The translations under genes and the position numbers were made by a program. Positions 15,661 to 24,802 of a stretch of 64,000 nt of DNA are shown piece after piece. Within the stretch, counting starts at the first letter, position 1. Every line of letters starts with the position of its first letter. This DNA is from Bradyrhizobium yuanmingense (GTDB lineage Bacteria; Pseudomonadota; Alphaproteobacteria; Rhizobiales; Xanthobacteraceae), in NCBI RefSeq assembly GCF_029167105.1, contig NZ_JARFML010000011.1, positions 1-64,000 of the forward strand, written 5' to 3'. Below the pieces are notes generated by a model that saw only the letters and a list, made by a program, of their open reading frames with translations, made no database searches and was not told the DNA's origin.

Positions 15661-16850
15661 ACGTCATGACTTCAAGTTCCCGCCAGCCTGTTGAAGCCGC
15701 ATTTCAATTCTCGGAGCAGCCCAATCTGCCCGAAGAGCTTCGCATGCTGCGCGAGCAGGTACGCCGTTTCGTCGAGAAGGAGGTGGTGCCGCGTGGCGAG
15801 GCCTGGGAGCGCGACGGCAAGATCCCGCGCGAGATCTTTCGCCGCATGGGCGCGCTCGGATTCCTCGGCATGCGCCACGCGCCCGAGTATGGCGGCACCG
15901 ACATGGGCCCGCTGGCCTCGATGGTGTTCGCCGAGGAGTTGGGGCGCTCGAGCTTCGGCGGGTTTACCTCGTCGGTCCTGGTGCACACCGACATGTCGGC
16001 GGTGCACATCTCGCTGCGCGGCACGCCGGACCAGAAGCAGAAATACCTGCCGGCGATCATCCGCGGCGAGACCATCTGCTCGATCGCGGTGACCGAGCCG
16101 GATGCCGGCTCCGACGTTGCGGGCCTGAAGACCCGCGCAACCCGCGATGGCGACGGCTGGGTGATCAACGGCTCCAAGATGTTCATCACCAACGCGGTTT
16201 ATGGCGACATCCTGATCGTCGCGGCCCGTACCGATCCGCATGCCAAAGGCAGCCGTGGTCTTTCGCTGTTCATCGTCGAGCGCAATTTGCCCGGCATCGC
16301 CGTGACCAAGCTCGACAAGCATGGCTGGCTCTGCTCGGACACCGCCGAAATCGCCTTCCAGGACGTCCGTGTACCGGCCAATGCGCTGCTCGGAGAGGAG
16401 AACAAGGGCTTCTACGGCATCATGGAGACGTTCCAGAACGAGCGTATCTGCATCGGCGGCATCTGCGCCGGGGAATCCGCCAAGGCGATCGAGCTGACGG
16501 CGAACTACGTGAAGACACGGCAGGCGTTCGGCGGACCTCTCTGGAACCAGCAGGCGGTGCGGCTGAAGCTCGCCCAGCTCGCGGCCAAGGCCGCCGCCGC
16601 GCGCCAGCTTGCCTATCACGCCGCCGAGCTCGCCGCGGCCGGGCAGCCCTGCTTGCGCGAAGTGTCGATGGTCAAGGCGCTGTCGCCCGAGGTGTTGCAC
16701 GAGGTCGTGCACGGCTGTCTGCAGTTGCACGGCGGCAGCGGCTTCATGCGTGGCACGCCGATCGAGCGTATGGTTCGGGATGCGCGGGTCCTGACCATCG
16801 GCGGCGGCGCCACCGAAGTCATGCTGGAAGAGGTCGCGAAGCGGATGTAG
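15657..16850 (+). CDS. Acyl-CoA dehydrogenase family protein
   Basis: A 397-residue FAD enzyme of normal length. It shows the signatures ICSIAVTEPDAGSDVAGLKTRA (about 138-159), WVINGSKMFITNA, and LQLHGGSGFMRGTP followed by GGGATEVMLEE. In the ACAD family the C-terminal segment holds the FAD contacts, with the catalytic base Glu commonly in it or at an alternative position. It introduces a 2,3-double bond into an acyl-CoA and passes electrons to ETF. It is coupled to the esterase gene by a 4-bp overlap. The substrate is probably a ring-derived or alicyclic acyl-CoA (inference). Confidence 0.9.
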   Translation: MNVMTSSSRQPVEAAFQFSEQPNLPEELRMLREQVRRFVEKEVVPRGEAWERDGKIPREIFRRMGALGFLGMRHAPEYGGTDMGPLASMVFAEELGRSSFGGFTSSVLVHTDMSAVHISLRGTPDQKQKYLPAIIRGETICSIAVTEPDAGSDVAGLKTRATRDGDGWVINGSKMFITNAVYGDILIVAARTDPHAKGSRGLSLFIVERNLPGIAVTKLDKHGWLCSDTAEIAFQDVRVPANALLGEENKGFYGIMETFQNERICIGGICAGESAKAIELTANYVKTRQAFGGPLWNQQAVRLKLAQLAAKAAAARQLAYHAAELAAAGQPCLREVSMVKALSPEVLHEVVHGCLQLHGGSGFMRGTPIERMVRDARVLTIGGGATEVMLEEVAKRM

Positions 16851-16880
16851 CCGGACACTTGCTGACTGGGGAGCACGAGC

Positions 16881-18065
16881 ATGCAGAACACGCGTTCCGA
16901 CACTGCGCGGGCGCTCTACGCGGCACTGGCGGCCGGAAACAGGGAGCAGCTCGAGATACTGCTCCATCCGGATTTCGTTGGCGAGATCGCCGAGGGAATG
17001 CCCTTCGGCATTGGCGGCCGGCACGAGGGCTCCCCTGCGATGCGCCGCAACGGGTGGGGAGCCATCGCCCGGCACTTTGCCGCACGAGCGGAGCCGGAGC
17101 GCTTTCTCGAGGTCGGAGAGGCGTGCCTGCTCGTGACCGGCCGGTATCGCGGCGAGGGCAAGTATGGAGGAACCTCTCTCGACGCCTCCTTTGCGCACCT
17201 CATCACGTTCGAGGGCGAGCGCATCACGCGCCTCGAACAATATACCGACACGGCCCGCTGGCATGATGCGGCGAGCCCTTTCAAGACCGTTCTCCTCGAC
17301 ATCGCAGATGGTGTTGCAACGCTTCGGCTAAATCGTCCCGACAAGGGCAATGCCATCAATGAAGACATGGCTGCGGATCTCGAAGAAGCTTCCGTGCGAA
17401 TTGCCGAGACCACAGCCTTGCGCTCCGTCCTGATTGCGGGAAGCGGATCGAACTTCACCATGGGAGGCGATGTCAATCTCTTCGCCGACACGCCGTCGGC
17501 CGAGCTGCCGGGCAAGCTTCGCCGCATGATCGACGGTTATCATCGCGCCATCGATCGCTTGACGAGCATCGATGCACCGGTCGTTGCGGCGGTGCGCGGC
17601 GCGGCGGCCGGAGGCGGATTGGGCCTTCTTTACATTGCAGACATCGTGGTCGCATCCACCGACGCGCGCTTTGCGCTCGGATATGGCGCGCTGGGTCTGA
17701 CGTCCGACGGCGGCAACACTTGGTTCCTGCCGCGGCTGGTCGGGATGCGGCGGGCGCAGGAACTGTTCCTGCTGAACCGCCGCTTGTCCGCGCAGGAAGC
17801 CTTGGAATTCGGCCTGGTCTCCCGCCTCGTGCCGGACGATGCGGTGGAAGCGGAAGCCATGGCCGTTGCCCGCGAACTGGCGGCGGGGCCGACGCGGGCC
17901 TTTGGCGACATGCGGCGCATGCTACGGCAGTCCTTCGAAACGAGCCTTGGCGCTCAACTCGAAGCCGAAATGCAGTCCATCGTCGGCGCGAGCCGCTCCG
18001 ACGATGCGCGCGAGGGCATCACCGCCTTCGCGGCCAGGCGTCGGCCCGTCTTTAAAGGCGGATGA
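16881..18065 (+). CDS. Fusion protein: N-terminal SnoaL/NTF2-like domain and C-terminal enoyl-CoA hydratase/isomerase
   Basis: 394 residues, about 130 longer than a plain crotonase. Residues 1-125 read as a SnoaL/NTF2-like domain (RALYAALAAGNREQLEILL, then HPDFVGEIAEGMPFGIGG, ending GERITRLEQYTDTARW). Residues about 135-394 are a full crotonase with RLNRPDKGNAIN, the oxyanion segment GSGSNFTMGGDVNLF and RGAAAGGGLGLLYIADIV. One continuous frame, one ribosome-binding site and no stop between them support a real fusion. The N-terminal domain may act as a cyclase, isomerase or CoA-ester hydrolase-like module or only assist assembly. It is the last gene of the operon and ends 33 bp from the convergent binding-protein gene. 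Confidence 0.85.
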   Translation: MQNTRSDTARALYAALAAGNREQLEILLHPDFVGEIAEGMPFGIGGRHEGSPAMRRNGWGAIARHFAARAEPERFLEVGEACLLVTGRYRGEGKYGGTSLDASFAHLITFEGERITRLEQYTDTARWHDAASPFKTVLLDIADGVATLRLNRPDKGNAINEDMAADLEEASVRIAETTALRSVLIAGSGSNFTMGGDVNLFADTPSAELPGKLRRMIDGYHRAIDRLTSIDAPVVAAVRGAAAGGGLGLLYIADIVVASTDARFALGYGALGLTSDGGNTWFLPRLVGMRRAQELFLLNRRLSAQEALEFGLVSRLVPDDAVEAEAMAVARELAAGPTRAFGDMRRMLRQSFETSLGAQLEAEMQSIVGASRSDDAREGITAFAARRRPVFKGG

Positions 18066-18098
18066 CCGGGCGCAGCACCGGCCATCCGTCGGAGGTCG

Positions 18099-19259
18099 TC
18101 ACTTCACGGGCTTGAAGCTGACCGTCGCCGTGTCGGCCTGCATGATCTGCAGCTTCTGGTTCGAGAAGCGGATGCCGGGTCCGAAGCTGATCGGAGCCAT
18201 GACCCCTGTCTCGACATTTTTGGTCTTCTCCAGCTCGCCGATCGTACAGGCCCAGGTGGGCTGCTTGCCGCAACGCTCGATCGCCGCGATCAGGACCTTG
18301 GCCGCGGCATAGCCGCTCATCGTGTAGCGGTTGATCCCCTTGAACTCGGCTTCCGACACCAGCGGCTTTGCCTTCTCGAGGAATGCCTTGCCGGCTTCGC
18401 CGGCAAAAGGCTCGACATAGTCCACCGCGAAGATGCCGTCGCCGGCCGGCCCCATCAGCTTGAGCACCGGTTCGACGCGGCCGGGCCAGAAGATGCCGGT
18501 CACCGGCTTGACGTTGAGCTTCTCGAGTTCCTTCATCATCGCGATGTTCTCGGCGATGATACCGCCGGCCAGGAACACTTCGGCGCCGGAATCCTTCAGT
18601 TGGAGCATGTCGGACGAGAAATCCTGCTGGCCCTTCTTGTAATTGCCGCTGTAGACGACGTTCAGCTTCTTCGACTTGACCACGGAATCGAAGCCATCGC
18701 GCACCGTGATGCCGTAGTCGTCGTCCTGCGTGATGAGACCCCATTTCTTGCCGGGGTTCTTTTCCGCGAGGTAGTTGACGAGATGGATGATTCCTTCCTC
18801 GTAGGATTGACCAACCACGAACACGTTCTTGCGCGGCGGCTCCCACAGCAGCTTGACCGGCGCGACGTCGATTACGGTCGGAATGCCTGCCTTCTCCAGC
18901 ACGGGCATAACGGCGATCGACTGGCCGGAGCCGGACATGCCGAGCATGGCAAAGACCTTGTCGACCTCGATCAGCTTCTTGGCACCCTGGATGGTGCGCG
19001 CGGTGACGTAGCCGTCGTCCTCCAGCACGTACTTGATCTTGCGGCCGTTGATGCCGCCGGCATTGTTGGCTTCCGCGATCGCGATCTTGTGCCCGATCGA
19101 GGCGGCGACGCCCAGCAGTGCCGGCGGGCCGGTGAGCGGTTCGACGTCGCCGATCAGGATCTCCGTGTCGGTAATACCGGGATCGGCGGCCAGCGCGCCG
19201 CCGCCGGCGAGCAGCGTTGCCGTGAGCAACAGGGATGCAGTCCTCAGATGATCTCTCAT
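18099..19259 (-). CDS. Branched-chain amino acid-type ABC transporter substrate-binding protein
   Basis: A 386-residue periplasmic receptor of the LivJ/HbaE type. The signal peptide spans about 1-25 (LLLTATLLAGGGALAA). The mature start PGITDTEILIGDVEPLTGP is typical, followed by the LGVAASIGHKIAIAEANNAGGINGRKI block. It is the last gene of the minus-strand operon livF-livG-ligase-livH-livM. Receptors of this group in Bradyrhizobium-like genomes often bind aromatic acids rather than amino acids, and the CoA ligase and dioxygenase neighbours favour that here (inference). Confidence 0.9.
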   Translation of the reverse strand: MRDHLRTASLLLTATLLAGGGALAADPGITDTEILIGDVEPLTGPPALLGVAASIGHKIAIAEANNAGGINGRKIKYVLEDDGYVTARTIQGAKKLIEVDKVFAMLGMSGSGQSIAVMPVLEKAGIPTVIDVAPVKLLWEPPRKNVFVVGQSYEEGIIHLVNYLAEKNPGKKWGLITQDDDYGITVRDGFDSVVKSKKLNVVYSGNYKKGQQDFSSDMLQLKDSGAEVFLAGGIIAENIAMMKELEKLNVKPVTGIFWPGRVEPVLKLMGPAGDGIFAVDYVEPFAGEAGKAFLEKAKPLVSEAEFKGINRYTMSGYAAAKVLIAAIERCGKQPTWACTIGELEKTKNVETGVMAPISFGPGIRFSNQKLQIMQADTATVSFKPVK

Positions 19260-19293
19260 GTCTCTGTCCTCCCTCCAATATTGGTCTTTGTGT

Positions 19294-20340
19294 TCAGTAC
19301 CGCAGCGGCCAGTTCACCCAAGCGCGGCGGATGTCGTGCCAGGCACCGACCAGGCCGCGCGGCTGAAACCGAAGGAACAGGATGATGACGAGGCCGTAGA
19401 GCATGCTCTTCAGCTCCTGCGCCCCGGTCGTGAACACCGCGTCGAGCTGCGCGCTGAATAAACTGAAGACGAGGCGCGTCGCCTCGGGAAGCAGCACGAT
19501 CAGAACGGTCCCGAGCACGGCGCCGAGCGCCGAGCCGAGGCCGCCGACGATCAGGATCGCCAGGGCCTCGATCGACAGCAGGAACGGAAAGCCCTCGACG
19601 CTGACGAAGGAGAGGTAGATGCCGTAAAGGGCGCCGGCGAGGCCGGTGATGAGGGCCGAGGTGACGAAGGCGAGCAGCTTGTAGGCATGCAGGTTGATGC
19701 CCATGACGCGGGCCGCGGTGTCATTGTCGCGGATCGCGACGAACGCCCGGCCGACCCGGCTGCGCCGAATGTTGAGCGTGGCAAGCAGGGTCAGCGTGGC
19801 GATGCCAAGGCAAAGGTAGGTGAAGGCCGCGTCGCTGTCGAAGCTGATGCCGAGAATCTCAGGTCGTTGCACGGAGATGCCGCGAGCGCCATTCGTGAGC
19901 CAGCGCATCTCCAGGATCACTGTGTTGATGATGAACGAGAAGGCGAGCGTCGTGATCGCGAGGTAAAGGCCCTTGAGGCGCAGCGACGGCGCACCGACGA
20001 CCAGGCTCGCCAGCGCCGGAACGAGCCCCGCGCCCAGGAAGCCGACCAGCGGCGGCATATGATATTTCGACACCAGGATGGCGTAGGCATAGGCGCCGGT
20101 GACGAGGAAGCCGACGTGGCCCAGCGAGATCAACCCGGTGTACCCGGTCAGGATGTTGAGGCCGAGCGCGCCGGTCACCGTGATCAGGATGATCATCAGG
20201 AACGTCAGCGCGTAGGCGTTCAGCACATGGGGCGCGGCGATCAGCGCCAGCATCAGCACCGCCGACCACAGCCAGACCGGTGGTGAATCGATCAGCGCAA
20301 CGAGTTCGCCGTAGGTCTGCTTGTAGTCGCCGGTGCGCAT
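19294..20340 (-). CDS. livM: Branched-chain amino acid-type ABC transporter permease, LivM
   Basis: A 348-residue inner-membrane permease with LivM motifs: LNILTGYTGLISLGHVGF (about 54-71), the EAA loop VAIRDNDTAARVMGIN around residue 210, and VGGLGSALGAVLGTVLI near 270. The C-terminus LRFQPRGLVGAWHDI is typical. It starts 4 bp after livH stops and lies upstream of the binding-protein gene. Confidence 0.93.
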   Translation of the reverse strand: MRTGDYKQTYGELVALIDSPPVWLWSAVLMLALIAAPHVLNAYALTFLMIILITVTGALGLNILTGYTGLISLGHVGFLVTGAYAYAILVSKYHMPPLVGFLGAGLVPALASLVVGAPSLRLKGLYLAITTLAFSFIINTVILEMRWLTNGARGISVQRPEILGISFDSDAAFTYLCLGIATLTLLATLNIRRSRVGRAFVAIRDNDTAARVMGINLHAYKLLAFVTSALITGLAGALYGIYLSFVSVEGFPFLLSIEALAILIVGGLGSALGAVLGTVLIVLLPEATRLVFSLFSAQLDAVFTTGAQELKSMLYGLVIILFLRFQPRGLVGAWHDIRRAWVNWPLRY

Positions 20341-20344
20341 CGTC

Positions 20345-21217
20345 CTAGACCCTCTCGATGTCGCGTTCGCCGAATATGCCGAACGGCCGGATCATCAGCA
20401 CGACGATGATCATCGCGAAGCCGGCGATCTCCTTCATGCCGGAGCCGAGATAGCCGCCGGCGAGATTTTCGGTGATGCCGATGAGCAGGCCGCCAAGGCC
20501 GGAGCCGAGCACGGCGTCGAGCCCTCCCAGGATGGTGGCCGGAAACGCTTTGAGCCCGAGCTGGAACATGGCCGGCGACAGATCGTATGAAAGCGCGAAG
20601 AACACCCCGCCGATCCCGGCGATGACCGAAGAGGCCGCCCAGGCCAGCGCATGGACGCGGGTGGCGCTGATGCCCATCAGCAACGCGGTGCGGTCGTCGG
20701 CCGCAACCGCGCGCATCGCGACCCCCATCTTGCTGTAGCGGAAGAACGCCCAGATTGCCGCCAGCAGCGACAGCAAGGTCGCGATGACGGCGATCTGTCC
20801 GGTGCGGACGCCGATGCCGCCGAGGCGGACGATGTCGCGTCCCATGCCGACGTCGAGACCGTGCGGATAGGCGTCCCAGATGAAGTTGATCGCCGAACGC
20901 AGGATCACCGCCAGCCCGATGGTCACCATCACGGTCGCGAACACCGGCTCGCCCAGCATCGGCCGCATCACGACGCGCTCGATGACCAGGCCGAGCAGGA
21001 TCGCGGCGAGGATGGCGCCGAAGGCGACCACGACGACGTTTCCGCTGACAGTGGTCGAGATGGTCCAGGCGATATAGGCCGTGATCATGGTCATCTCGCC
21101 CTGCGCGAAATTGACCAGTCCGGTCGATTTGTAGATGACCGCAAAGCCCATCGCGATCAGGCCGTAGATCGCGCCGATCGCAAGGCCAGAGATCAGGAGT
21201 TGCAGGAGATACTGCAT
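20345..21217 (-). CDS. livH: Branched-chain amino acid-type ABC transporter permease, LivH
   Basis: 290-residue integral membrane protein. Characteristic LivH features include GLAIGAIYGLIAMGFAVIYKSTGLVNFAQGEM at the start (two short parts: AIGAIYGLIAMGFA and GLVNFAQGEM), the EAA loop MRAVAADDRTALLMGIS near 190, and ATILGGLDAVLGSGLGG near 235. Its first base abuts the stop of the upstream acyl-CoA ligase with no gap, so the two are co-translated. Confidence 0.93.
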   Translation of the reverse strand: MQYLLQLLISGLAIGAIYGLIAMGFAVIYKSTGLVNFAQGEMTMITAYIAWTISTTVSGNVVVVAFGAILAAILLGLVIERVVMRPMLGEPVFATVMVTIGLAVILRSAINFIWDAYPHGLDVGMGRDIVRLGGIGVRTGQIAVIATLLSLLAAIWAFFRYSKMGVAMRAVAADDRTALLMGISATRVHALAWAASSVIAGIGGVFFALSYDLSPAMFQLGLKAFPATILGGLDAVLGSGLGGLLIGITENLAGGYLGSGMKEIAGFAMIIVVLMIRPFGIFGERDIERV

Positions 21218-23155
21218 TCAGTCCTCCGCCGGATAGACGATGGCGAGCTCGCGCGCGAACTTCTTCTCGATCATGGCGCGGCGCACCTTTTGCGTGGCGG
21301 TCAGCTCGCCGTCGTCATGGTCGAGCTCCTTCTCCAGGATGGCGAACCGCCTGACGTTCTCGACTCGGGCAAAGCGCGTGTTGGTGTCGGCAACGATGCG
21401 CTCCACCAGCTCGTGCACTTCGGGGAGCTGCGACAGCGACTTGTAGTTGGTATAAGCGAGTGCCCGGTCGCGCGCCCAGCGGCCGACATTGTCGTAGTCC
21501 ACCTGGATGATGGCGCCGAGATACTTCTTGGCCTCGCCGACCACGATCGCTTCCTTGACGAATTCGGAATCCTTCAGCGCGTTCTCGATCTCGGACGGCG
21601 CGATGTTCTTGCCGCCCGCGGTGATGATGATGGCCTTCTTGCGGTCGACCACGGCGATTTCGCCATTGTCGAGCACCTCGACGATGTCGCCGGTGCGCAG
21701 CCAGCCGCCGGCCTCGAGCGTCGCCGTCGAGGCCTTTTCGTCGAGGAAATAGCCCTTGAAGACACCGGGACTGCGCAGCAGGATCTCGCCGTCGTCATCG
21801 AGCTTCCATTCGGTCCGCGGAAGCGGCAGGCCGCAGCCGCCGATCCGGTGGTGGCTCGCCGACTGGACGAAGGCGACGCCGCCGCTTTCGGTGAGCCCGT
21901 AGCCCTGCGAGACCGGTCGGCCGATAATGTCGAAGAAGCGCAGGGTCTCCGGCGAGATCGATGCACCTGCGCAGAGCCGATGGCGGCTATAGGCGAAGCC
22001 GAGGTGACGCTGCATATTCCGGAACATCAGGACATAGAGCAGGCCGTGAGCGGCACGATCGATGAGACTTTCCTTGCCCGCCTGCCGGCGATCGGAAAGT
22101 GTGCGACCCCAGGCGAGGCAAGCCCTGGTCAGGCTTTGCCGCAGCCTGCCGCTTTCGCCGAGCCGGAACAGAAAGCCCTGTTGCAGCTTCTCGTAGATGC
22201 GCGGTACGCCGACGAAGAAGGTTGGCGCGATCTCGCGGATATTGGTGGCGACGGTGTCGATCGATTCGGCAAAGCTCACCGTGCCGCCGAGCACCAGATG
22301 CGTCACCATGCCGTAGCAACGCTCTGCGACGTGGCACAGCGGCAGATAGCTGACAGCCTCGAACGGCTTATCCGCGATGCCGACAGCTTCTGCGTAGGTG
22401 TAGGCGGCGTAGACGAGATTGCGATGTGTCAGCATCGCGCCCTTGGGCGGGCCGGTCGTGCCGGAGGTGTAGACCAGGATGCAGACGTCGTCGGGCGCGC
22501 CTTGCGAGATCAGGCGGTCGAGTGCCGCGTTCGCGTCCGGAGTCTCGCGCGCATGGGCAAGGCCGCGCTGGCACAGCGCGTCGAACGACATCAGCGCCGG
22601 CTGGCGGTAGTGCCGCAGGCCCTTCATGTCGATGCAGACGATGGCCTCGACGTCGGGCAGTCCACCATTGTTGGCCATGGCGTCGAGCACTTTGTCGGTC
22701 TGCTCCTGGTCGCCGGTGACGACGACACGGGCGCCGGAATGCCTGACGATGTATTGCAGCTCGACCCAGGGATTGGTCGGATAAATGCCGACAGTCACGG
22801 CCCCGATCATCTGCGCGCCGAGATCGGCGTAGAACCATTCCGGCGTATTCTCCCCGGCGATGGCGATCCGATCTCCGGGCTTGATGCCGAGCGACAGCAG
22901 GCCAAGCGCCACCGCACGCGCCGTCTCGTAATAGTGGCGCCAGGAGTAAGGGTTCCAGATGCCGTAATCCTTTTCGCGCAATGCCAGCGCTTCGCCATGC
23001 ATGGCAGCACGCTGTCGCAGGATTTGCGGAATGGTGATGGCGCCATCCCGGAGCGAGGCGCGGAAGGTCGCCGCGTCGCTCGTGGGCGCGCTGCGGGAGG
23101 CGGCGGCCTGGAGCGGCGGCAGCGTGGAGCGGAGGCTGTCGAGCGTCGACATCAC
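21218..23155 (-). CDS. AMP-dependent acyl-CoA synthetase/ligase (long-chain/aryl FadD-like)
   Basis: A 645-residue ANL-superfamily enzyme. Motifs: P-loop VYTSGTTGPPKGA (about 228-240), YGLTESGG (about 405), the adenylation motif WLRTGDIVEVLDNG near 490 and the hinge region DRKKAIIITAGGKNIAPSEIEN near 505-525. It activates a carboxylic acid to its CoA thioester with ATP. Length and sequence resemble the FAA1/FadD15 group. Its position inside a liv operon, overlapping livG by 4 bp on one side and abutting livH on the other, points to activation of the acid that the transporter brings in. Confidence 0.92.
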   Translation of the reverse strand: MMSTLDSLRSTLPPLQAAASRSAPTSDAATFRASLRDGAITIPQILRQRAAMHGEALALREKDYGIWNPYSWRHYYETARAVALGLLSLGIKPGDRIAIAGENTPEWFYADLGAQMIGAVTVGIYPTNPWVELQYIVRHSGARVVVTGDQEQTDKVLDAMANNGGLPDVEAIVCIDMKGLRHYRQPALMSFDALCQRGLAHARETPDANAALDRLISQGAPDDVCILVYTSGTTGPPKGAMLTHRNLVYAAYTYAEAVGIADKPFEAVSYLPLCHVAERCYGMVTHLVLGGTVSFAESIDTVATNIREIAPTFFVGVPRIYEKLQQGFLFRLGESGRLRQSLTRACLAWGRTLSDRRQAGKESLIDRAAHGLLYVLMFRNMQRHLGFAYSRHRLCAGASISPETLRFFDIIGRPVSQGYGLTESGGVAFVQSASHHRIGGCGLPLPRTEWKLDDDGEILLRSPGVFKGYFLDEKASTATLEAGGWLRTGDIVEVLDNGEIAVVDRKKAIIITAGGKNIAPSEIENALKDSEFVKEAIVVGEAKKYLGAIIQVDYDNVGRWARDRALAYTNYKSLSQLPEVHELVERIVADTNTRFARVENVRRFAILEKELDHDDGELTATQKVRRAMIEKKFARELAIVYPAED

Positions 23156-23955
23156 GGTCCCGCCTGTGCTCGTGTGCCGGGGCTTTTGCCGCCGAGATAG
23201 GCTTCGGCGACGGCGGGGTGGTGTCTGATCGCGTCGGGCGTGCCTTCGGCAATCTTGCGGCCAAAATTGAGCACGTGGACGCGATCGGAGATGTCCATGA
23301 CGATCCGCATCTCATGCTCGATCATCAGTACGGTGATGCCGAGCTCGTCCCTGATATCGAGCACGAAACGGGCGATGTCCTCCGTCTCCTCCTGGTTCAT
23401 GCCCGAGACCATCTCGTCGAGCAGCAGGATCTTTGGCTCCGAGGCGAGCGCGCGTGCAAGTTCGACGCGCTTCTGCTGGCCATAGGACAGCGTCCCGACG
23501 ACAGCGTCTCTGACATGCTCGATCTCGAGGAATTCGATGATGTGCTCGACCCGTTGCCGCGCCGCGATCTCCTCGCTGCGGGTGCGGCCGAAGAAGATGA
23601 CGGCATCAAGCACGTTGGAACGCAGATGGGTGTGGCGGCCGGTCAGGATGTTCTCGACAACGGTGCCGTGCTTGAACAAGGCGAGGTTCTGGAAGGTGCG
23701 GCCGATCCCGGCGGCGGCAAACCGCCAGGGCGAGATGGTTGAAACATCGACCCCGTCGAATACGATTAGGCCGCCGCTCGGACGCAGCACGCCAGAGATC
23801 ACGTTGAACAGGGTGGTCTTGCCGGCTCCGTTCGGGCCGATCACGCTGCAGATCTCGCCCGGCGCGACCGTGAGGCTGACATCGGCAATGGCCTGGAGGC
23901 CGCCGAAACGCTTGCTGAGGTTTTCTACGTGGAGGAGCGCGGTCACGACAGCCAC
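23152..23955 (-). CDS. livG: Branched-chain amino acid-type ABC transporter ATP-binding protein, LivG
   Basis: 267-residue cytoplasmic ATPase. Walker A is GPNGAGKTT (about 37-45), the signature is LSYGQQKRVELAR (about 155-167), and Walker B is ILLLDEMVSGM, where Met replaces the common Pro after the catalytic Glu. The C-terminal extension with HHPAVAEAYLG is the usual LivG tail. The ATG overlaps livF by 13 bp and the stop overlaps the ligase start by 4 bp. Confidence 0.93.
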   Translation of the reverse strand: MAVVTALLHVENLSKRFGGLQAIADVSLTVAPGEICSVIGPNGAGKTTLFNVISGVLRPSGGLIVFDGVDVSTISPWRFAAAGIGRTFQNLALFKHGTVVENILTGRHTHLRSNVLDAVIFFGRTRSEEIAARQRVEHIIEFLEIEHVRDAVVGTLSYGQQKRVELARALASEPKILLLDEMVSGMNQEETEDIARFVLDIRDELGITVLMIEHEMRIVMDISDRVHVLNFGRKIAEGTPDAIRHHPAVAEAYLGGKSPGTRAQAGP

Positions 23956-24797
23956 CGCTTGCGGCGCTTGTAGTGCTTGACCTCGCGCAAGCTCTTGCGG
24001 CCGGCCGAGGAGACGCCGAGATAGAATTCCCGGACATCCTCATTGGCCGTGAGCTTCTTGGCGGTGCCGTCGAGCACGACGCGCCCCGTTTCGAGAATGT
24101 AGCCATAATCGGCGAGATCCAGCGCGCGCTGCGCGTTCTGCTCGACCAACAGCACCGTCATCTTCAGCTCGTCGCGCAGGCGGGCGATCACCTCATAGAT
24201 GCGGTCGATAATCAGAGGCGCGAGCCCCAGCGAGGGCTCGTCGAGCGCGAGCAGAACCGGATCGGTCATGAGTGCGCGGCCGATCGCGAGCATCTGCTGT
24301 TCCCCGCCAGACATGTAGCCGGCGATCTGGTCACGTCGTTCGTAAAGCCGCGGGAATAACGAGAACACCTTGTCGCGACGCTCACGTGCCTCCGTACCGG
24401 TCCTCGTGTAGCCTCCCATCTGGAGATTTTCGTCGATCGTCAGCGCAGCAAAGACACGACGGCCCTCGGGTACTTGCACGATTCCGCGACGTACCAGCTC
24501 ATCAGGGGCGAGCTGATGCACATCATCACCGCGAAAGCGGATGCTGCCGTTTTCGATCACGCCTTCCTCGGTGTAGAGGATGCCGGACATCGCTTTGAGC
24601 AGCGTTGACTTGCCGGCCCCGTTGGAGCCGAGCAGGGCGACGATGCCGCCTTCGGGCACCGCGATCGAGACGTCGCGAATGGCCTCGATCGCGTTGTCGT
24701 AGACGATGCGGATGTTGCGAAATTCGAGCAGGCAATCCGGCGCGGACATCGCGTGCGGCGCAGGGGAGGCTGTCGGAGTTCGAATCGTGGTCGGCAT
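23943..24797 (-). CDS. livF: Branched-chain amino acid-type ABC transporter ATP-binding protein, LivF
   Basis: 284-residue ATPase partner of LivG. Walker A is LLGSNGAGKST (about 54-64), the signature is MSGGEQQMLAIGRAL, and Walker B is LLALDEPSLGLAP. The ATG at 24797 lies 5 bp after the preceding stop. An internal ATG at 24749 (MSAPDCLLEF) would remove an unusual Thr/Pro-rich 16-residue leader and is a possible alternative start. The C-terminal 25 residues are basic (KHYKRRKRWLS), longer than in typical LivF. Confidence 0.92.
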   Translation of the reverse strand: MPTTIRTPTASPAPHAMSAPDCLLEFRNIRIVYDNAIEAIRDVSIAVPEGGIVALLGSNGAGKSTLLKAMSGILYTEEGVIENGSIRFRGDDVHQLAPDELVRRGIVQVPEGRRVFAALTIDENLQMGGYTRTGTEARERRDKVFSLFPRLYERRDQIAGYMSGGEQQMLAIGRALMTDPVLLALDEPSLGLAPLIIDRIYEVIARLRDELKMTVLLVEQNAQRALDLADYGYILETGRVVLDGTAKKLTANEDVREFYLGVSSAGRKSLREVKHYKRRKRWLS

Positions 24798-24802
24798 CGC
24801 GT

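Noticed and set aside
15672..17264. 530-codon antisense frame across the acyl-CoA dehydrogenase
   Set aside because: Opposite strand of a well-supported operon, biased composition, no ribosome-binding site.
20651..23200. 849-codon open frame antisense to livH and the CoA ligase
   Set aside because: It lies opposite genes with clear motifs and is Asp/Arg/Gln/His-rich with no domain. High GC keeps the opposite frame open by chance.
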